NCBI GenBank assembly: GCA_016716715.1 | Contig: JADJVE010000006.1 | Span: forward strand, 270,800 to 334,799 | Reading direction: 5' to 3' | From: Acidobacteriota bacterium | GTDB lineage: Bacteria; Acidobacteriota; Thermoanaerobaculia; UBA5066 | DNA: 64,000 bases | Part shown: positions 49,271-55,965 of the stretch, one piece after another | How positions within the stretch are numbered: the first letter of the stretch is position 1 | Layout of the letters: the number at the start of each line of letters is the position of its first letter | Notes under the pieces: generated by a model | The model's input: the letters and a program-made list of their open reading frames with translations, nothing else | The model's database searches: none | Told to the model about the DNA's origin: nothing | Program-made: the position numbers and the translations under genes

Positions 49271-51058
49271 TCAGATCCGCGGCGTCGTCCCGCCGATCTC
49301 GAGCCACGAGAACCACGCCGGGTGGTTCTCGCGGTACCACTCCAGCACCTTGCGGATCGTCTTCTGCTTGTCGCGCGGGACGACCTTGTCGTCGATGCGG
49401 TCGAAGTGGATCCGGATCGTGTCGCCGTCGTGCTCGAGCGCCTGGGTGAGCATGGTCTGCAGCTCGTTGCGGATGCGGCCGGAGTCGGAGACCTTCACCG
49501 GGCGCGTCGTGTAGTCCACGCCCGACATGAAGCGGACGAGGAGAGGGCTGAAGACGTGGCGCGCCGTGTCGAGCGGCTCCATCAGCCGGAACGTGAACGT
49601 GACGAGGCTCGAGGCCTGGTGCGCGGCGAGCTTCGTGGTCACCTTGTACACCCCGTCGGCGACGCGCGTGACGCCGGGCGTCCCCGTGTACGGGTCGTCG
49701 CAGATGTAGCCGGTCGACGCCAGCACCCGCCAGTTCTTGGCGGGGACGAAGTCGCCGGGCCTGAGCGCGGCGCGGCCCGTCGGCACGTTGCAGGCCCTCG
49801 CCTCGCGGATCGCGTCCGCGTACGAGGAAATCCGGCCCACCTGGACGTCCCGGCCGCCCACCACCTCGCGCACCCGCTGTGCGAAATCGGAATTGTCGGG
49901 GTCGAGCGCCATGAGCCTTCCCTCGGCGCCACACGGGAAGTCGAAGCCGGGCGAGAAGAGCGACATCGAGGCGTCCACGTCCAGCACGTCCGCGAGGCTG
50001 GCCGCCTGCATCGCCTCGGCCGTCGCGGCGTAGCCGTCGCAGAGGAAGACGTGCGTCTCTCCCGCCTTGTCCGCCCAGCTCCCGATGAGGAACGTCGGCG
50101 CGTACGTCCCCGAGTCCGTGAACACCTCGAGGCCCGACGGCGCCTTCCACCCGTCCTCCACGAGGTGGACGCCCAGCGCCTTCCACTCTTCCCAGAGCGC
50201 ACCGAGGCGCGCCACGCGGTTCTTGCCCTGCAGCGTCCAGACGTGGATGTTCCCGCGCTTCACGCCGGGGTAGGCCGATTCGATCGCCCGCGTCACGTCG
50301 GCGCGCGGCGTGCGGTAGTCGAGCAGCAGCGACGCGCGGTCGGCCGCCTCGGCCACGCGGCGCGGCACCGTGAGGCAGCCCATGTACGACTCGTACGGCC
50401 GCGCGAGGACGAGCGGCGAGTCGAAGAGGTGGAAGACCGACATCGGGCCCGTCTTCTTCCCCTCGGCGAAGCGCACCGTGTTCTCGAGCGTGTCCACGGC
50501 GGCGCCCCAGATCGTGATGCCGCGCGACTTCAGCCAGTCGTGGAAGTGCTCGAACGTGTGCCCGGGCTCGTTCAGCAGCCGGCGCACCCTCTTGTCCACG
50601 ACGCGCGCGACTTCGGGGCGCGCGTAGACGCGGCCGAAGCCGAGGAGCGGGTTGGCGCCCATCTCCGCCGTCTCGCCCGCCTTCGGCATCAGGCCCTCGC
50701 CGAGGCAGACCATGATCGCGTGGTTCTCGGGCAGCGTGCGCGTCAGGTGCCAGAGCCCCTCGCTCATCACGTACGCGCTGATCGCGTCCGCCGCCTTCTT
50801 CGCCTGGTTCAGCGCCGCCTTGTCGGCCCCGGCCCCCTCGCCGTAGCCGCCGAAGAGGCGCGTCCCGAGCGCCGTGGCCGCCGACGTCATCGCGAGGCAC
50901 CGGGCGATGCCGCGGGGCGTGAACGAGTGGTCCGAGACGGGCTCGGGCTGGGAGCGCTCGAGCTCGACGTCCTCCAGCCACAGGTGGAAACGCAGAAGCA
51001 CCGGCCGGGTGTCGAACGCCCACTGGGCGACCAGGGTGCGCTTGTCGATGGGTCTCAT
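49271..51058 (-). CDS. Large soluble protein of unknown function
   Basis: 595 residues with no signal peptide, transmembrane helix or recognised domain. Repeated features are several well-formed strands and helices: TFEHFHDWLKSRGITIWG, LLDYRTPRADVTRAIES, KAPSGLEVFTDSGTYAPTFLIGSWADKAGETHVFL, VVGGRDVQVGRISSYADAIRE. The C-terminal 90 residues mention IRIHFDRIDDKVVPRDKQKT. It is cotranscribed with the membrane-anchored gene at 48538. I cannot name a family; a profile search would be needed to say more. It is translated from ATG 51058 after GGAGG. Confidence 0.65.
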   Translation of the reverse strand: MRPIDKRTLVAQWAFDTRPVLLRFHLWLEDVELERSQPEPVSDHSFTPRGIARCLAMTSAATALGTRLFGGYGEGAGADKAALNQAKKAADAISAYVMSEGLWHLTRTLPENHAIMVCLGEGLMPKAGETAEMGANPLLGFGRVYARPEVARVVDKRVRRLLNEPGHTFEHFHDWLKSRGITIWGAAVDTLENTVRFAEGKKTGPMSVFHLFDSPLVLARPYESYMGCLTVPRRVAEAADRASLLLDYRTPRADVTRAIESAYPGVKRGNIHVWTLQGKNRVARLGALWEEWKALGVHLVEDGWKAPSGLEVFTDSGTYAPTFLIGSWADKAGETHVFLCDGYAATAEAMQAASLADVLDVDASMSLFSPGFDFPCGAEGRLMALDPDNSDFAQRVREVVGGRDVQVGRISSYADAIREARACNVPTGRAALRPGDFVPAKNWRVLASTGYICDDPYTGTPGVTRVADGVYKVTTKLAAHQASSLVTFTFRLMEPLDTARHVFSPLLVRFMSGVDYTTRPVKVSDSGRIRNELQTMLTQALEHDGDTIRIHFDRIDDKVVPRDKQKTIRKVLEWYRENHPAWFSWLEIGGTTPRI

Positions 51059-51175
51059 CCTCCCCTCGAGCCGACGTCGGTGTTGCCCGTACAGTATCGA
51101 CCGGCGGGAGGAGCGGCAAGCCTCAGAAGGGGTTCATCTGGCGGGGACGTGGGGGCAAAGCTGGTTAGGCGTCGT

Positions 51176-51420
51176 GCTGCGCCTGGGGTGAAAGCGAGCC
51201 TTGGGGACGGACGGGCCGGCAGCGAACCTGTCGCCGGTATCTCGCGTACTTTTCCTTCTCGCATTTCCGCAAGGCGCCGCTCCGCCACCTCGAGCCAGAG
51301 CGTCTTCCGCTCGGGCTCCGGCAGCTCGTCGAGGCTCCTCAGGAGGCGGTCCGCAAGGGCGGCCCGCTCGTCCAACGGCAGCTTCAGGGCGGCGGCGAGA
51401 AGGTCTTCGCGCGTCACGAA
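51176..51420. repeat. Dispersed direct repeat, about 245 bp, copy 1
   Basis: This stretch is a close copy of 59881-60136 in the same orientation, from GCGCCTGGGGTGAAAGCGAGCCTT to the GTCACGAA start region of the addiction-module gene. By eye the match is high over the whole coding part and shorter by a few bases near the gene's end. The copies are 8.7 kb apart within the toxin-antitoxin island. Confidence 0.8.
51177..51417 (-). pseudogene. Addiction-module component, copy 1, frameshifted at its end
   Basis: From GTG 51417 the reading frame gives TREDLLAAALKLPLDERAAL, RLLRSLDELPEPERK and AERRLAEMREGKVREIPA, the typical short helical protein called putative addiction module component (TIGR02574/PF09720 type). 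The homologous copy at 59907-60134 goes on EVFARGRAVTSR and stops. Here small deletions after REIPA change the frame and lose that stop, so the frame runs on into unrelated sequence. The conserved noncoding flank GGGTGAAAGCGAGCCTT is also shared. No RelE-like toxin gene is adjacent. Confidence 0.6.
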
Positions 51421-51551
51421 GGGAATTGTATCCCCGCGGCGCAGCAATCCCGGGCCCTCGGCCAGCCCCGTGTCGGGGTATTTCGCCGGCCGCGAGAAGC
51501 GTCCGCTCGCAGACAGTCCTTGTCCTCGCGGAATCCTTATCCTGGAGCCGA

Positions 51552-51884
51552 ATGATCGTAGCCGTCACCGGGGGCAGAGACTTCAACGACATCGAGCGGG
51601 TCAGGCGCGCCCTGTACCGCCTGGATCCGACGCCGACGCTTCTCCTCCACGGGGCCGCGGTCGGCGCGGACACGCTCGCCGCACAGGTGGCGGGGGAACT
51701 CGGCATCCCGACGGAGGCGTACCCCGCGGACTGGGAGAAATACGGGAGGACCGCGGGCCCCCGACGCAACGAGGCGATGATCTCCAGAAAGCCCGATCTT
51801 CTCCTGGCCTTCCCCGGGGCCTCGGGCACGCGCAACATGACGCGTCAGGCGATCGCCGCCGGAATCCCCGTGCTAGAGGTTTAG
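51552..51884 (+). CDS. DUF2493 (SLOG-like nucleotide-binding) protein
   Basis: 110 residues: VTGGRDFNDIERVRRAL, LLHGAAVGADTLAAQVAGELG, YPADWEKYGRTAGPRRNEAMI and PVLEV form the short Rossmann-like fold of DUF2493/YspA proteins. This group is related to the SLOG superfamily that binds nucleotide-derived ligands. Members are frequent in mobile DNA and phage regions but their exact role is unknown. It stands alone on the plus strand between island genes transcribed leftward. Confidence 0.85.
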   Translation: MIVAVTGGRDFNDIERVRRALYRLDPTPTLLLHGAAVGADTLAAQVAGELGIPTEAYPADWEKYGRTAGPRRNEAMISRKPDLLLAFPGASGTRNMTRQAIAAGIPVLEV

Positions 51885-51908
51885 CGGGTCGATACCCGGC
51901 AGACCGAT

Positions 51909-52145
51909 CTACTCGTCGGGATCCGCGAGCCGGGGAAAGACGGGCGATTCCTCCTCGCGAGGTCGCGGATCGCCGTACACGGTGTCGCCGCAGATGAGGT
52001 CGATGCCACGGCACGCGCGTTCGACGGCTCGGCGCATTCGCTCCACCGGCGGCAGAGGCCGGCGCCGCACGAACGCGACGACCTCGCCCCGGCGCGCGTC
52101 CTTGCCGTAGAGCGATTCCAGGTCGGAGAGCATGGGGAGATTCAT
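51909..52145 (-). CDS. Small protein, second gene of a two-gene unit
   Basis: 78 residues beginning MNLPMLSDLESLYGKDARRG, with a charged middle (VAFVRRRPLPPVERMRRAVERACRG) and an acidic C-terminus ending RLADPDE. No signal peptide. The ATG at 52145 overlaps the stop of the upstream gene at 52142 (ATGA), so the pair is cotranslated. Not recognised; the arrangement of two tiny coupled genes in this island would fit a toxin-antitoxin-like pair, but nothing in the sequence proves it. Confidence 0.55.
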   Translation of the reverse strand: MNLPMLSDLESLYGKDARRGEVVAFVRRRPLPPVERMRRAVERACRGIDLICGDTVYGDPRPREEESPVFPRLADPDE

Positions 52146-52492
52146 CCCCGCCTCCCCTGCAGCCCGCGGAGCGCGGACCAGACATCCATGTAGGCGTGCG
52201 CGCGCTGCGGGTCCGCCTTTGCAACTTCGCTCTTGAAGTTCGGGTAGTCGAGCGCGGCCACGCGCTCGGCGACGAAGGCCGCGAGCACCTCGCGCGACGT
52301 CGTGAGCCGGAAGCCGTAGTCGGCGTCGGGCGACTCCACCACCGTCGGCCGCGCGCCCCGCCGCGCCGCGAAGTCGGCGAACCGCTCGAGATCCGCCCGC
52401 ACGCGCCCACGAACGAGAAGCGCGTCGTCAGGGCGCGTGGAATTCAGGTTCCGGACGATGGAGAGGAAGCCGGATGTCGTGATCAGCCACAT
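52142..52492 (-). CDS. Conserved small protein, first gene of a two-gene unit
   Basis: 116 residues: MWLITTSGFLSIVRNL, RGRVRADLERFADFA, PTVVESPDADYGFRLTTSREVLAAFVAERVAALDYPNFKSEV, then AHAYMDVWSALRGLQGRRG. This layout is shared by a widely occurring conserved hypothetical family in mobile and genomic-island DNA. No enzyme motif is visible. It is linked to the 78-residue gene by an ATGA overlap. An upstream promoter was not found. Confidence 0.65.
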   Translation of the reverse strand: MWLITTSGFLSIVRNLNSTRPDDALLVRGRVRADLERFADFAARRGARPTVVESPDADYGFRLTTSREVLAAFVAERVAALDYPNFKSEVAKADPQRAHAYMDVWSALRGLQGRRG

Positions 52493-52539
52493 CTGCCCGG
52501 AAGATACTGTCAGGAAACGGACATCGAATGTCCACCCGG

Positions 52540-52743
52540 TCAGCGGGCAGCGTTGCGGTCGCGCTGCCGGGACATCTCCTCGATGCTCCTGAACTTCCGA
52601 ACCCCCGGAGAGCGGCGCACCGGCGCGAGCTTCTCGAGGCTCGACAGCGCACAGGCGATCCGGAGATTCTCGGGGTCGAGCGGCCGGAGCGGCGGCTGGC
52701 CCTTCATCTCTTCCACGGAGCGGAACTTCCGCACGCCCATCAT
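52540..52743 (-). CDS. Small protein with internal RKFRSxEEM duplication
   Basis: 67 residues built from two copies of one short unit: GVRKFRSVEEMKGQ at 3-16 and GVRKFRSIEEMSRQ at 47-60, around a helical RPLDPENLRIACALSSL. The ATG overlaps the stop of the nucleotidyltransferase remnant (ATGA), so it is the second gene of that unit. I recall such peptides next to nucleotidyltransferases in toxin-antitoxin-like pairs; a role as small antitoxin or accessory protein is inferred. Confidence 0.6.
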   Translation of the reverse strand: MMGVRKFRSVEEMKGQPPLRPLDPENLRIACALSSLEKLAPVRRSPGVRKFRSIEEMSRQRDRNAAR

Positions 52744-53290
52744 TCGTCCTTCAGGCCGAAGCGCACGCGGATCGTCTCGGCATCCAGCCGATCCTGCGGC
52801 CTGACCGTGTCCTTCTTCATCCTGTAAAGCATACGCGGCGTCGCCACTCGCGCCCGGACTCCCTCCACGTTCACGTCCTCCGCTTCGAGGTCCTCGTAGC
52901 GAAACGCTTCGCCGAGGCGCGACAGGATGTCCATCGAATACCGCCCGTGGGGCGGCGTGTACTCCACCGCGGGAGGGCCTCGCGTTTTCCCGCGCCCGGC
53001 GCGCCCTTCGCGGGGCTCGGCCCGCGGGCGGCGGGGGGCCGCCGGGGGCGCCCGGGGGGCGGTCCGCCGCGCCTTCCCCGGGCGGGCCGCGGCCGGCCGC
53101 CGGGCCGCGCGGCCGCGGGCGGGGCCCCCCCCGGCGGCGGCCCCGGCCCCCCCTAGTCCCCGCCGAGGTCGGCCGCCGTGATCTCGTCCACGTTTGGGTC
53201 GTCGTCGAACACGCTCTTCAGCGCTCGGCGAAGCCGGGTGACACTCTCTTCGTCCGTCTCTCTTACGGTTAAGCAGGCAGGGGCCTAGAC
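52740..53290 (-). pseudogene. Nucleotidyltransferase-like protein, fragmented
   Basis: Two pieces of one protein are present on the reverse strand. The first (about 53290-53156) reads RETDEESVTRLRRALKSVFD and EITAADLGGD. The second (about 52973-52740) reads PAVEYTPPHGRYSMDILSRL, EDLEAEDVNVEGVRARVATP and MLYRMKKDTVRPQDRLDAET, ending RFGLKDE. Together they match the C-terminal two thirds of a nucleotidyltransferase-type protein. About 180 bp of nearly pure G/C separates them, in a place where the protein should be continuous. The N-terminus is missing because an opposite-strand DUF433 gene starts there. Decayed or misassembled. Confidence 0.65.
52974..53153. other. GC-only low-complexity stretch, probable artefact
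   Basis: Apart from a few bases at the left edge the 180 bp contain almost only G and C in a slipped, near-palindromic pattern. They interrupt the nucleotidyltransferase remnant exactly between GGD[Y] and PAVEY. No RNA, gene or insertion sequence is recognisable. Same character as the stretches at 18038-18217 and 56412-56550. Confidence 0.7.
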
Positions 53291-53309
53291 TTACGGTGAC
53301 GGTGTCGTC

Positions 53310-53558
53310 ATGACCAGAGAAGAGTTGCTTTCCCGCATAACGATCAACCCCAAGGTTTGCTTCGGAAAGCCGTGCATCCGGGGGCACAGGATCTGGGTGT
53401 CGCTGATTCTCGACCTTCTCGCGAGCGGGATGAGCAGCCAAGAAATCCTGAGCGACTACCCGGACCTCGAAGAGGCCGACGTCCGCGCCTGCATCGCCTA
53501 CGGGGCGGAAATGGCGCGCGAGCGCTACGTAGAGGTACCTCTCGGCGACGCCCATTGA
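53310..53558 (+). CDS. DUF433-family antitoxin
   Basis: 82 residues: MTREELLSRITINPKVCFGKPCIRGHRIWVSLILDLLASG followed by SSQEILSDYPDLEEADVRACIAYGAEMAR. This is the DUF433 pattern (ITINPxVCxGKPCIRGTRIxV), a winged-helix-like protein usually encoded immediately before a DUF5615 PIN-like toxin. Here its TGA overlaps a TTG (TTGA) that begins such a toxin, but the toxin is cut short. As an antitoxin it is now probably orphaned. Confidence 0.88.
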   Translation: MTREELLSRITINPKVCFGKPCIRGHRIWVSLILDLLASGMSSQEILSDYPDLEEADVRACIAYGAEMARERYVEVPLGDAH

Positions 53559-53610
53559 AGCTCAAGCTGGACGAAAACCTGGGCCATCGCGCTCAATGCG
53601 CGCGCGATTT
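53555..53610 (+). pseudogene. DUF5615 PIN-like toxin, truncated
   Basis: From TTG 53555 the frame reads LKLKLDENLGHRA, the canonical N-terminus of DUF5615 toxins, with the first metal-binding Asp-Glu-Asn. After about 16 codons the similarity ends and the sequence runs into the end of the leftward nucleotidyltransferase gene (stop at 53668). Most of the PIN fold is missing, so it cannot be a nuclease. Confidence 0.65.
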
Positions 53611-53667
53611 CGGCTGTCTCCCCTCCCCGGCCCCCACCCGCACGAGCCCCCGGGGCACCTCCTGCGA

Positions 53668-54459
53668 TCAGCCTTCGAGCATCACGGCGAGCCGATTGAA
53701 CGTCTCGGCGACGTATTCGCGCGACGGCCGCTGCTCTCGCGGGATCTGCCCCATCACTTTCGCCACGGCCGACGAAGTCGCCTGGCCGCAATCGCGCCGC
53801 AAGAGCGAGGCCGCCGCCTCGAGGCTCGGCGCTCCGAGTTTCAGGCGAATCTGTTCGGTGTCGGCCTCCATCTTCTCCCTTAGCCCCCGGCCCTCGTCGG
53901 CCAAATCGAAGATGTAGAAAAGATCCTTGTCTCGCTTGGTCGCGCGCCGGCTCGAGAGCGTCTGAACCTTCTGAAGCAGGAACGCGCCCAGCCGCGGCAC
54001 CCGTACGGTTCCGACGAAGTTCTCCGTCTCCGACCTCTCGTCGATGGGCAAGACAAGCGGATCTTCGAGCAGAACGTCCAGCGTCCTGAGTTGCTGAGCG
54101 ACGACGCCTCCCGTCCTGAGCGTCGCCTCAATTCCGGCTCCGCGCGCAGGGGTCAGAAAATCGACGACCGCCTCGGGCGCCTCCCGCGAAGGCCATGCGT
54201 ATCGCGTCACAGGAGGGGTGTTCTCACCGGCCATTTCTTCCTCGAAGGCGGCTTCCGCGAGGAGAAGATCGAGGCCGCGGCCATGCGGCAACGGCCTCGG
54301 CAGCGCGACGTCGACGTCTAGCGTGAACTCGCCCGGCAAGCCGGCAGAACCGGTCAGATACTTTCGATAGAGGTACCACGCCCAACCGCCGACGATCACC
54401 ACCTCGCCGAGCCGCGGTTCGAGCGCCTTGAGGACGTGGACGAATCCCCCAATCTTCAT
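53668..54459 (-). CDS. Nucleotidyltransferase-type toxin of an AbiE-like pair
   Basis: 263 residues from ATG 54459. It opens IGGFVHVLKALEPRLGEVVIVGGWAWYLYRKYLTG and then TLDVDVALPRPL, giving the GG-W...D-x-D pattern (Gly24-Gly25, Asp48, Asp50) of polymerase-beta-type nucleotidyltransferases. Later VRVPRLGAFLLQKVQTLSSR and KDKDLFYIFDL-like text fits AbiEii-related proteins. It overlaps the upstream wHTH gene by ATGA, the arrangement of type IV toxin-antitoxin operons. Such toxins are thought to block growth by modifying tRNA with nucleotides. Reading frame intact. Confidence 0.78.
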   Translation of the reverse strand: MKIGGFVHVLKALEPRLGEVVIVGGWAWYLYRKYLTGSAGLPGEFTLDVDVALPRPLPHGRGLDLLLAEAAFEEEMAGENTPPVTRYAWPSREAPEAVVDFLTPARGAGIEATLRTGGVVAQQLRTLDVLLEDPLVLPIDERSETENFVGTVRVPRLGAFLLQKVQTLSSRRATKRDKDLFYIFDLADEGRGLREKMEADTEQIRLKLGAPSLEAAASLLRRDCGQATSSAVAKVMGQIPREQRPSREYVAETFNRLAVMLEG

Positions 54460-55532
54460 TTCGCCACCCACGCAGGCCGCAATCGGCGTTCGAGGATGAC
54501 GTCAGCCTGCTCTTTGCCTCGCTGGGCGAAGCAGCTCAGGTCGAGGAAGAGCTGCAGGTCGCTGACCACCCTGAGCCCTTCAACGACCCTCGACTCGAAC
54601 AGGACCGAGTGCCGATAGAAGGGCGATAGGACGACGAGGTTCGCCTCTCCTTCCGCCGGTCTCGCCTGCAGTGCTCTTGCGAACTCCGCTTCGAGCTTCG
54701 GCTGCTCGGGTGAGATGTAAAGGTGCACCTCGCGGAACTGAACAAATCCTGCAACGAGCGACGCTCCCCCATGAAGACTCAGACCCCATGCCGGGTCTGC
54801 AGCCCCCCGGAGCCCCTTCAGCCGCTCGAGCAATTCCTCGGCGTTTCTCGCATGGACGTAGTACCGGGATTCGTCCTGCCTTCGAAACCGCGGCCGATAG
54901 AAGGAGACCCACTCTTCGAGAAGGTCCTCTCGCGCGACGAGCTCGAGCCGTTGCTGATTCGACTTCAGGTAACCCATCTCCCGCAGCCTGACCAGGCCGT
55001 TCGAGACCGCCGAGGGACTCAGGCCGATCCTTCCGGCAAGCTCTCGGACACCAACCTGTTGGGCGGGCCTCATGAGCAGGTAGCGAAGCAACTTCGAGTT
55101 TCGATCCGCGAAAACACCCGCGGCAGGCCTCCTGGCCTGGGCCGATTTTTCCGCGACCTCCCTGTCCACGAGAAAGCCGCGCGACTTGAAGAACCTGTTC
55201 CCGGACAGGTCGCCAAACCACACGCCTTCCTGTCGAAGCCGCTCCCGCATCGGCCGCCCGAGATGCTCCGCAAAGATCACGGGCTGCACTTCACGCTCTG
55301 AATGACTTCGGAGCTGGTGGAGCGCGTGCTCGATCGGCACACGACGCGCATTCGACTCGAACTCGACGGCGCACATCTTCCGCTCCCCGCCGGGAAGCTC
55401 GACTTCCATCTCCGCGTCGGGGCGCCACTGTTGATGGCGGCCCCCCTTCACCCAGCGCACGGCCGCGCCAGCCTCTGAAAGGTAGGCCTCCAGGGCCTTC
55501 CGCCCGCGGCTTTCGATACTCGGCGCGTTCAT
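54456..55532 (-). CDS. AbiEi-type antitoxin/transcriptional regulator
   Basis: 358 residues. The N-terminal part (about 1-130; GRKALEAYLSEAGAAVRWVK, REVQPVIFAEHLGRPMRERL) looks like a PD-(D/E)XK-like or AbiEi accessory region. It is followed by a winged helix at about 160-190: VRELAGRIGLSPSAVSNGLVRLREMGYL. The C-terminal half (HARNAEELLERLKGLRGAAD, LVVLSPFYRHSVLFES) matches AbiEi-family antitoxin C-terminal domains. It likely neutralises the downstream nucleotidyltransferase and represses its own promoter, where a 20-bp palindrome sits at the predicted +1. Confidence 0.75.
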   Translation of the reverse strand: MNAPSIESRGRKALEAYLSEAGAAVRWVKGGRHQQWRPDAEMEVELPGGERKMCAVEFESNARRVPIEHALHQLRSHSEREVQPVIFAEHLGRPMRERLRQEGVWFGDLSGNRFFKSRGFLVDREVAEKSAQARRPAAGVFADRNSKLLRYLLMRPAQQVGVRELAGRIGLSPSAVSNGLVRLREMGYLKSNQQRLELVAREDLLEEWVSFYRPRFRRQDESRYYVHARNAEELLERLKGLRGAADPAWGLSLHGGASLVAGFVQFREVHLYISPEQPKLEAEFARALQARPAEGEANLVVLSPFYRHSVLFESRVVEGLRVVSDLQLFLDLSCFAQRGKEQADVILERRLRPAWVAK

Positions 55533-55543
55533 CGCAATCGTCG

Positions 55544-55563
55544 TGTTTACGGTTCCGTAAACA
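55544..55563. promoter_or_regulatory. Perfect palindrome, likely operator of the AbiE-like operon
   Basis: TGTTTACGG-TT-CCGTAAACA: two 9-bp arms and a 2-bp centre, with no mismatch. It overlaps the predicted transcript start of the operon at 54456-55532 and lies 12 bp before its ATG, an ideal place for autorepression by the winged-helix antitoxin. Confidence 0.8.
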
Positions 55564-55568
55564 TAGTG

Positions 55569-55596
55569 ATTATAGCGAACAGCCGCGGTGGGTCAA
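55569..55596 (-). promoter_or_regulatory. Promoter of the intact AbiE-like operon
   Basis: Reverse strand: TTGACC (55596-55591), 16-bp spacer, TATAAT (55574-55569), a near-consensus sigma70 promoter. Transcription should start near 55562, within the palindrome. The -35 overlaps the end of the truncated abiEii gene upstream. Confidence 0.82.
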
Positions 55597-55965
55597 TTCT
55601 CCTCGCGCTTCTGCCCTCCCGGATGCGGATCACGGTGGTCATCTCGCTCCAGGACCGCGGTGAAAGGCCCCCGCTCTGAAAGCGTGCGCACACCTTCATC
55701 AACGGCATCCCTCAGCACCGCCTCGAGCGCCTTTCCGGATGGCGCCTCGACCGCCGTGTAGTCGAGATCCTCGGAAAAGCGATATTCGCCGAAGTACAGC
55801 TTCTTCAGGGCGGTGCCGCCCTTGAACACCAGCGCTGATCTCAGCTCCGGGCTGCGCGCTTACGGCCGCGAGAAGGTGGCCGATCACGTAGTCCTTCGCG
55901 ACCGTGTCGAGCGGAAGGCCGAGCTTGCGTGCGCGCTGCTGGAGCGTCTTCTGGAGCGGGATCAT
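55593..55965 (-). pseudogene. AbiEii nucleotidyltransferase toxin, truncated and frameshifted
   Basis: Starts at ATG 55965 (ATGA with abiEi): IPLQKTLQQRARKLGLPLDTVAKDYVIGHLLAAVSAQP. After one frameshift near 55840 (an extra base in GCAGCCCGG) it continues ELRSALVFKGGTALKKLYFGEYRFSEDLDYTAVEAP, containing the AbiEii signature GGTALKKLYF and the catalytic SEDLD. It stops at 55593 after about 125 residues, less than half the usual length, and the next operon's promoter begins there. The toxin is almost surely inactive. Confidence 0.75.

Noticed and set aside
51055..51176. Downstream part of the frame-extended addiction-module copy as real protein
   Set aside because: It has no counterpart in the intact copy and results from loss of the normal stop.
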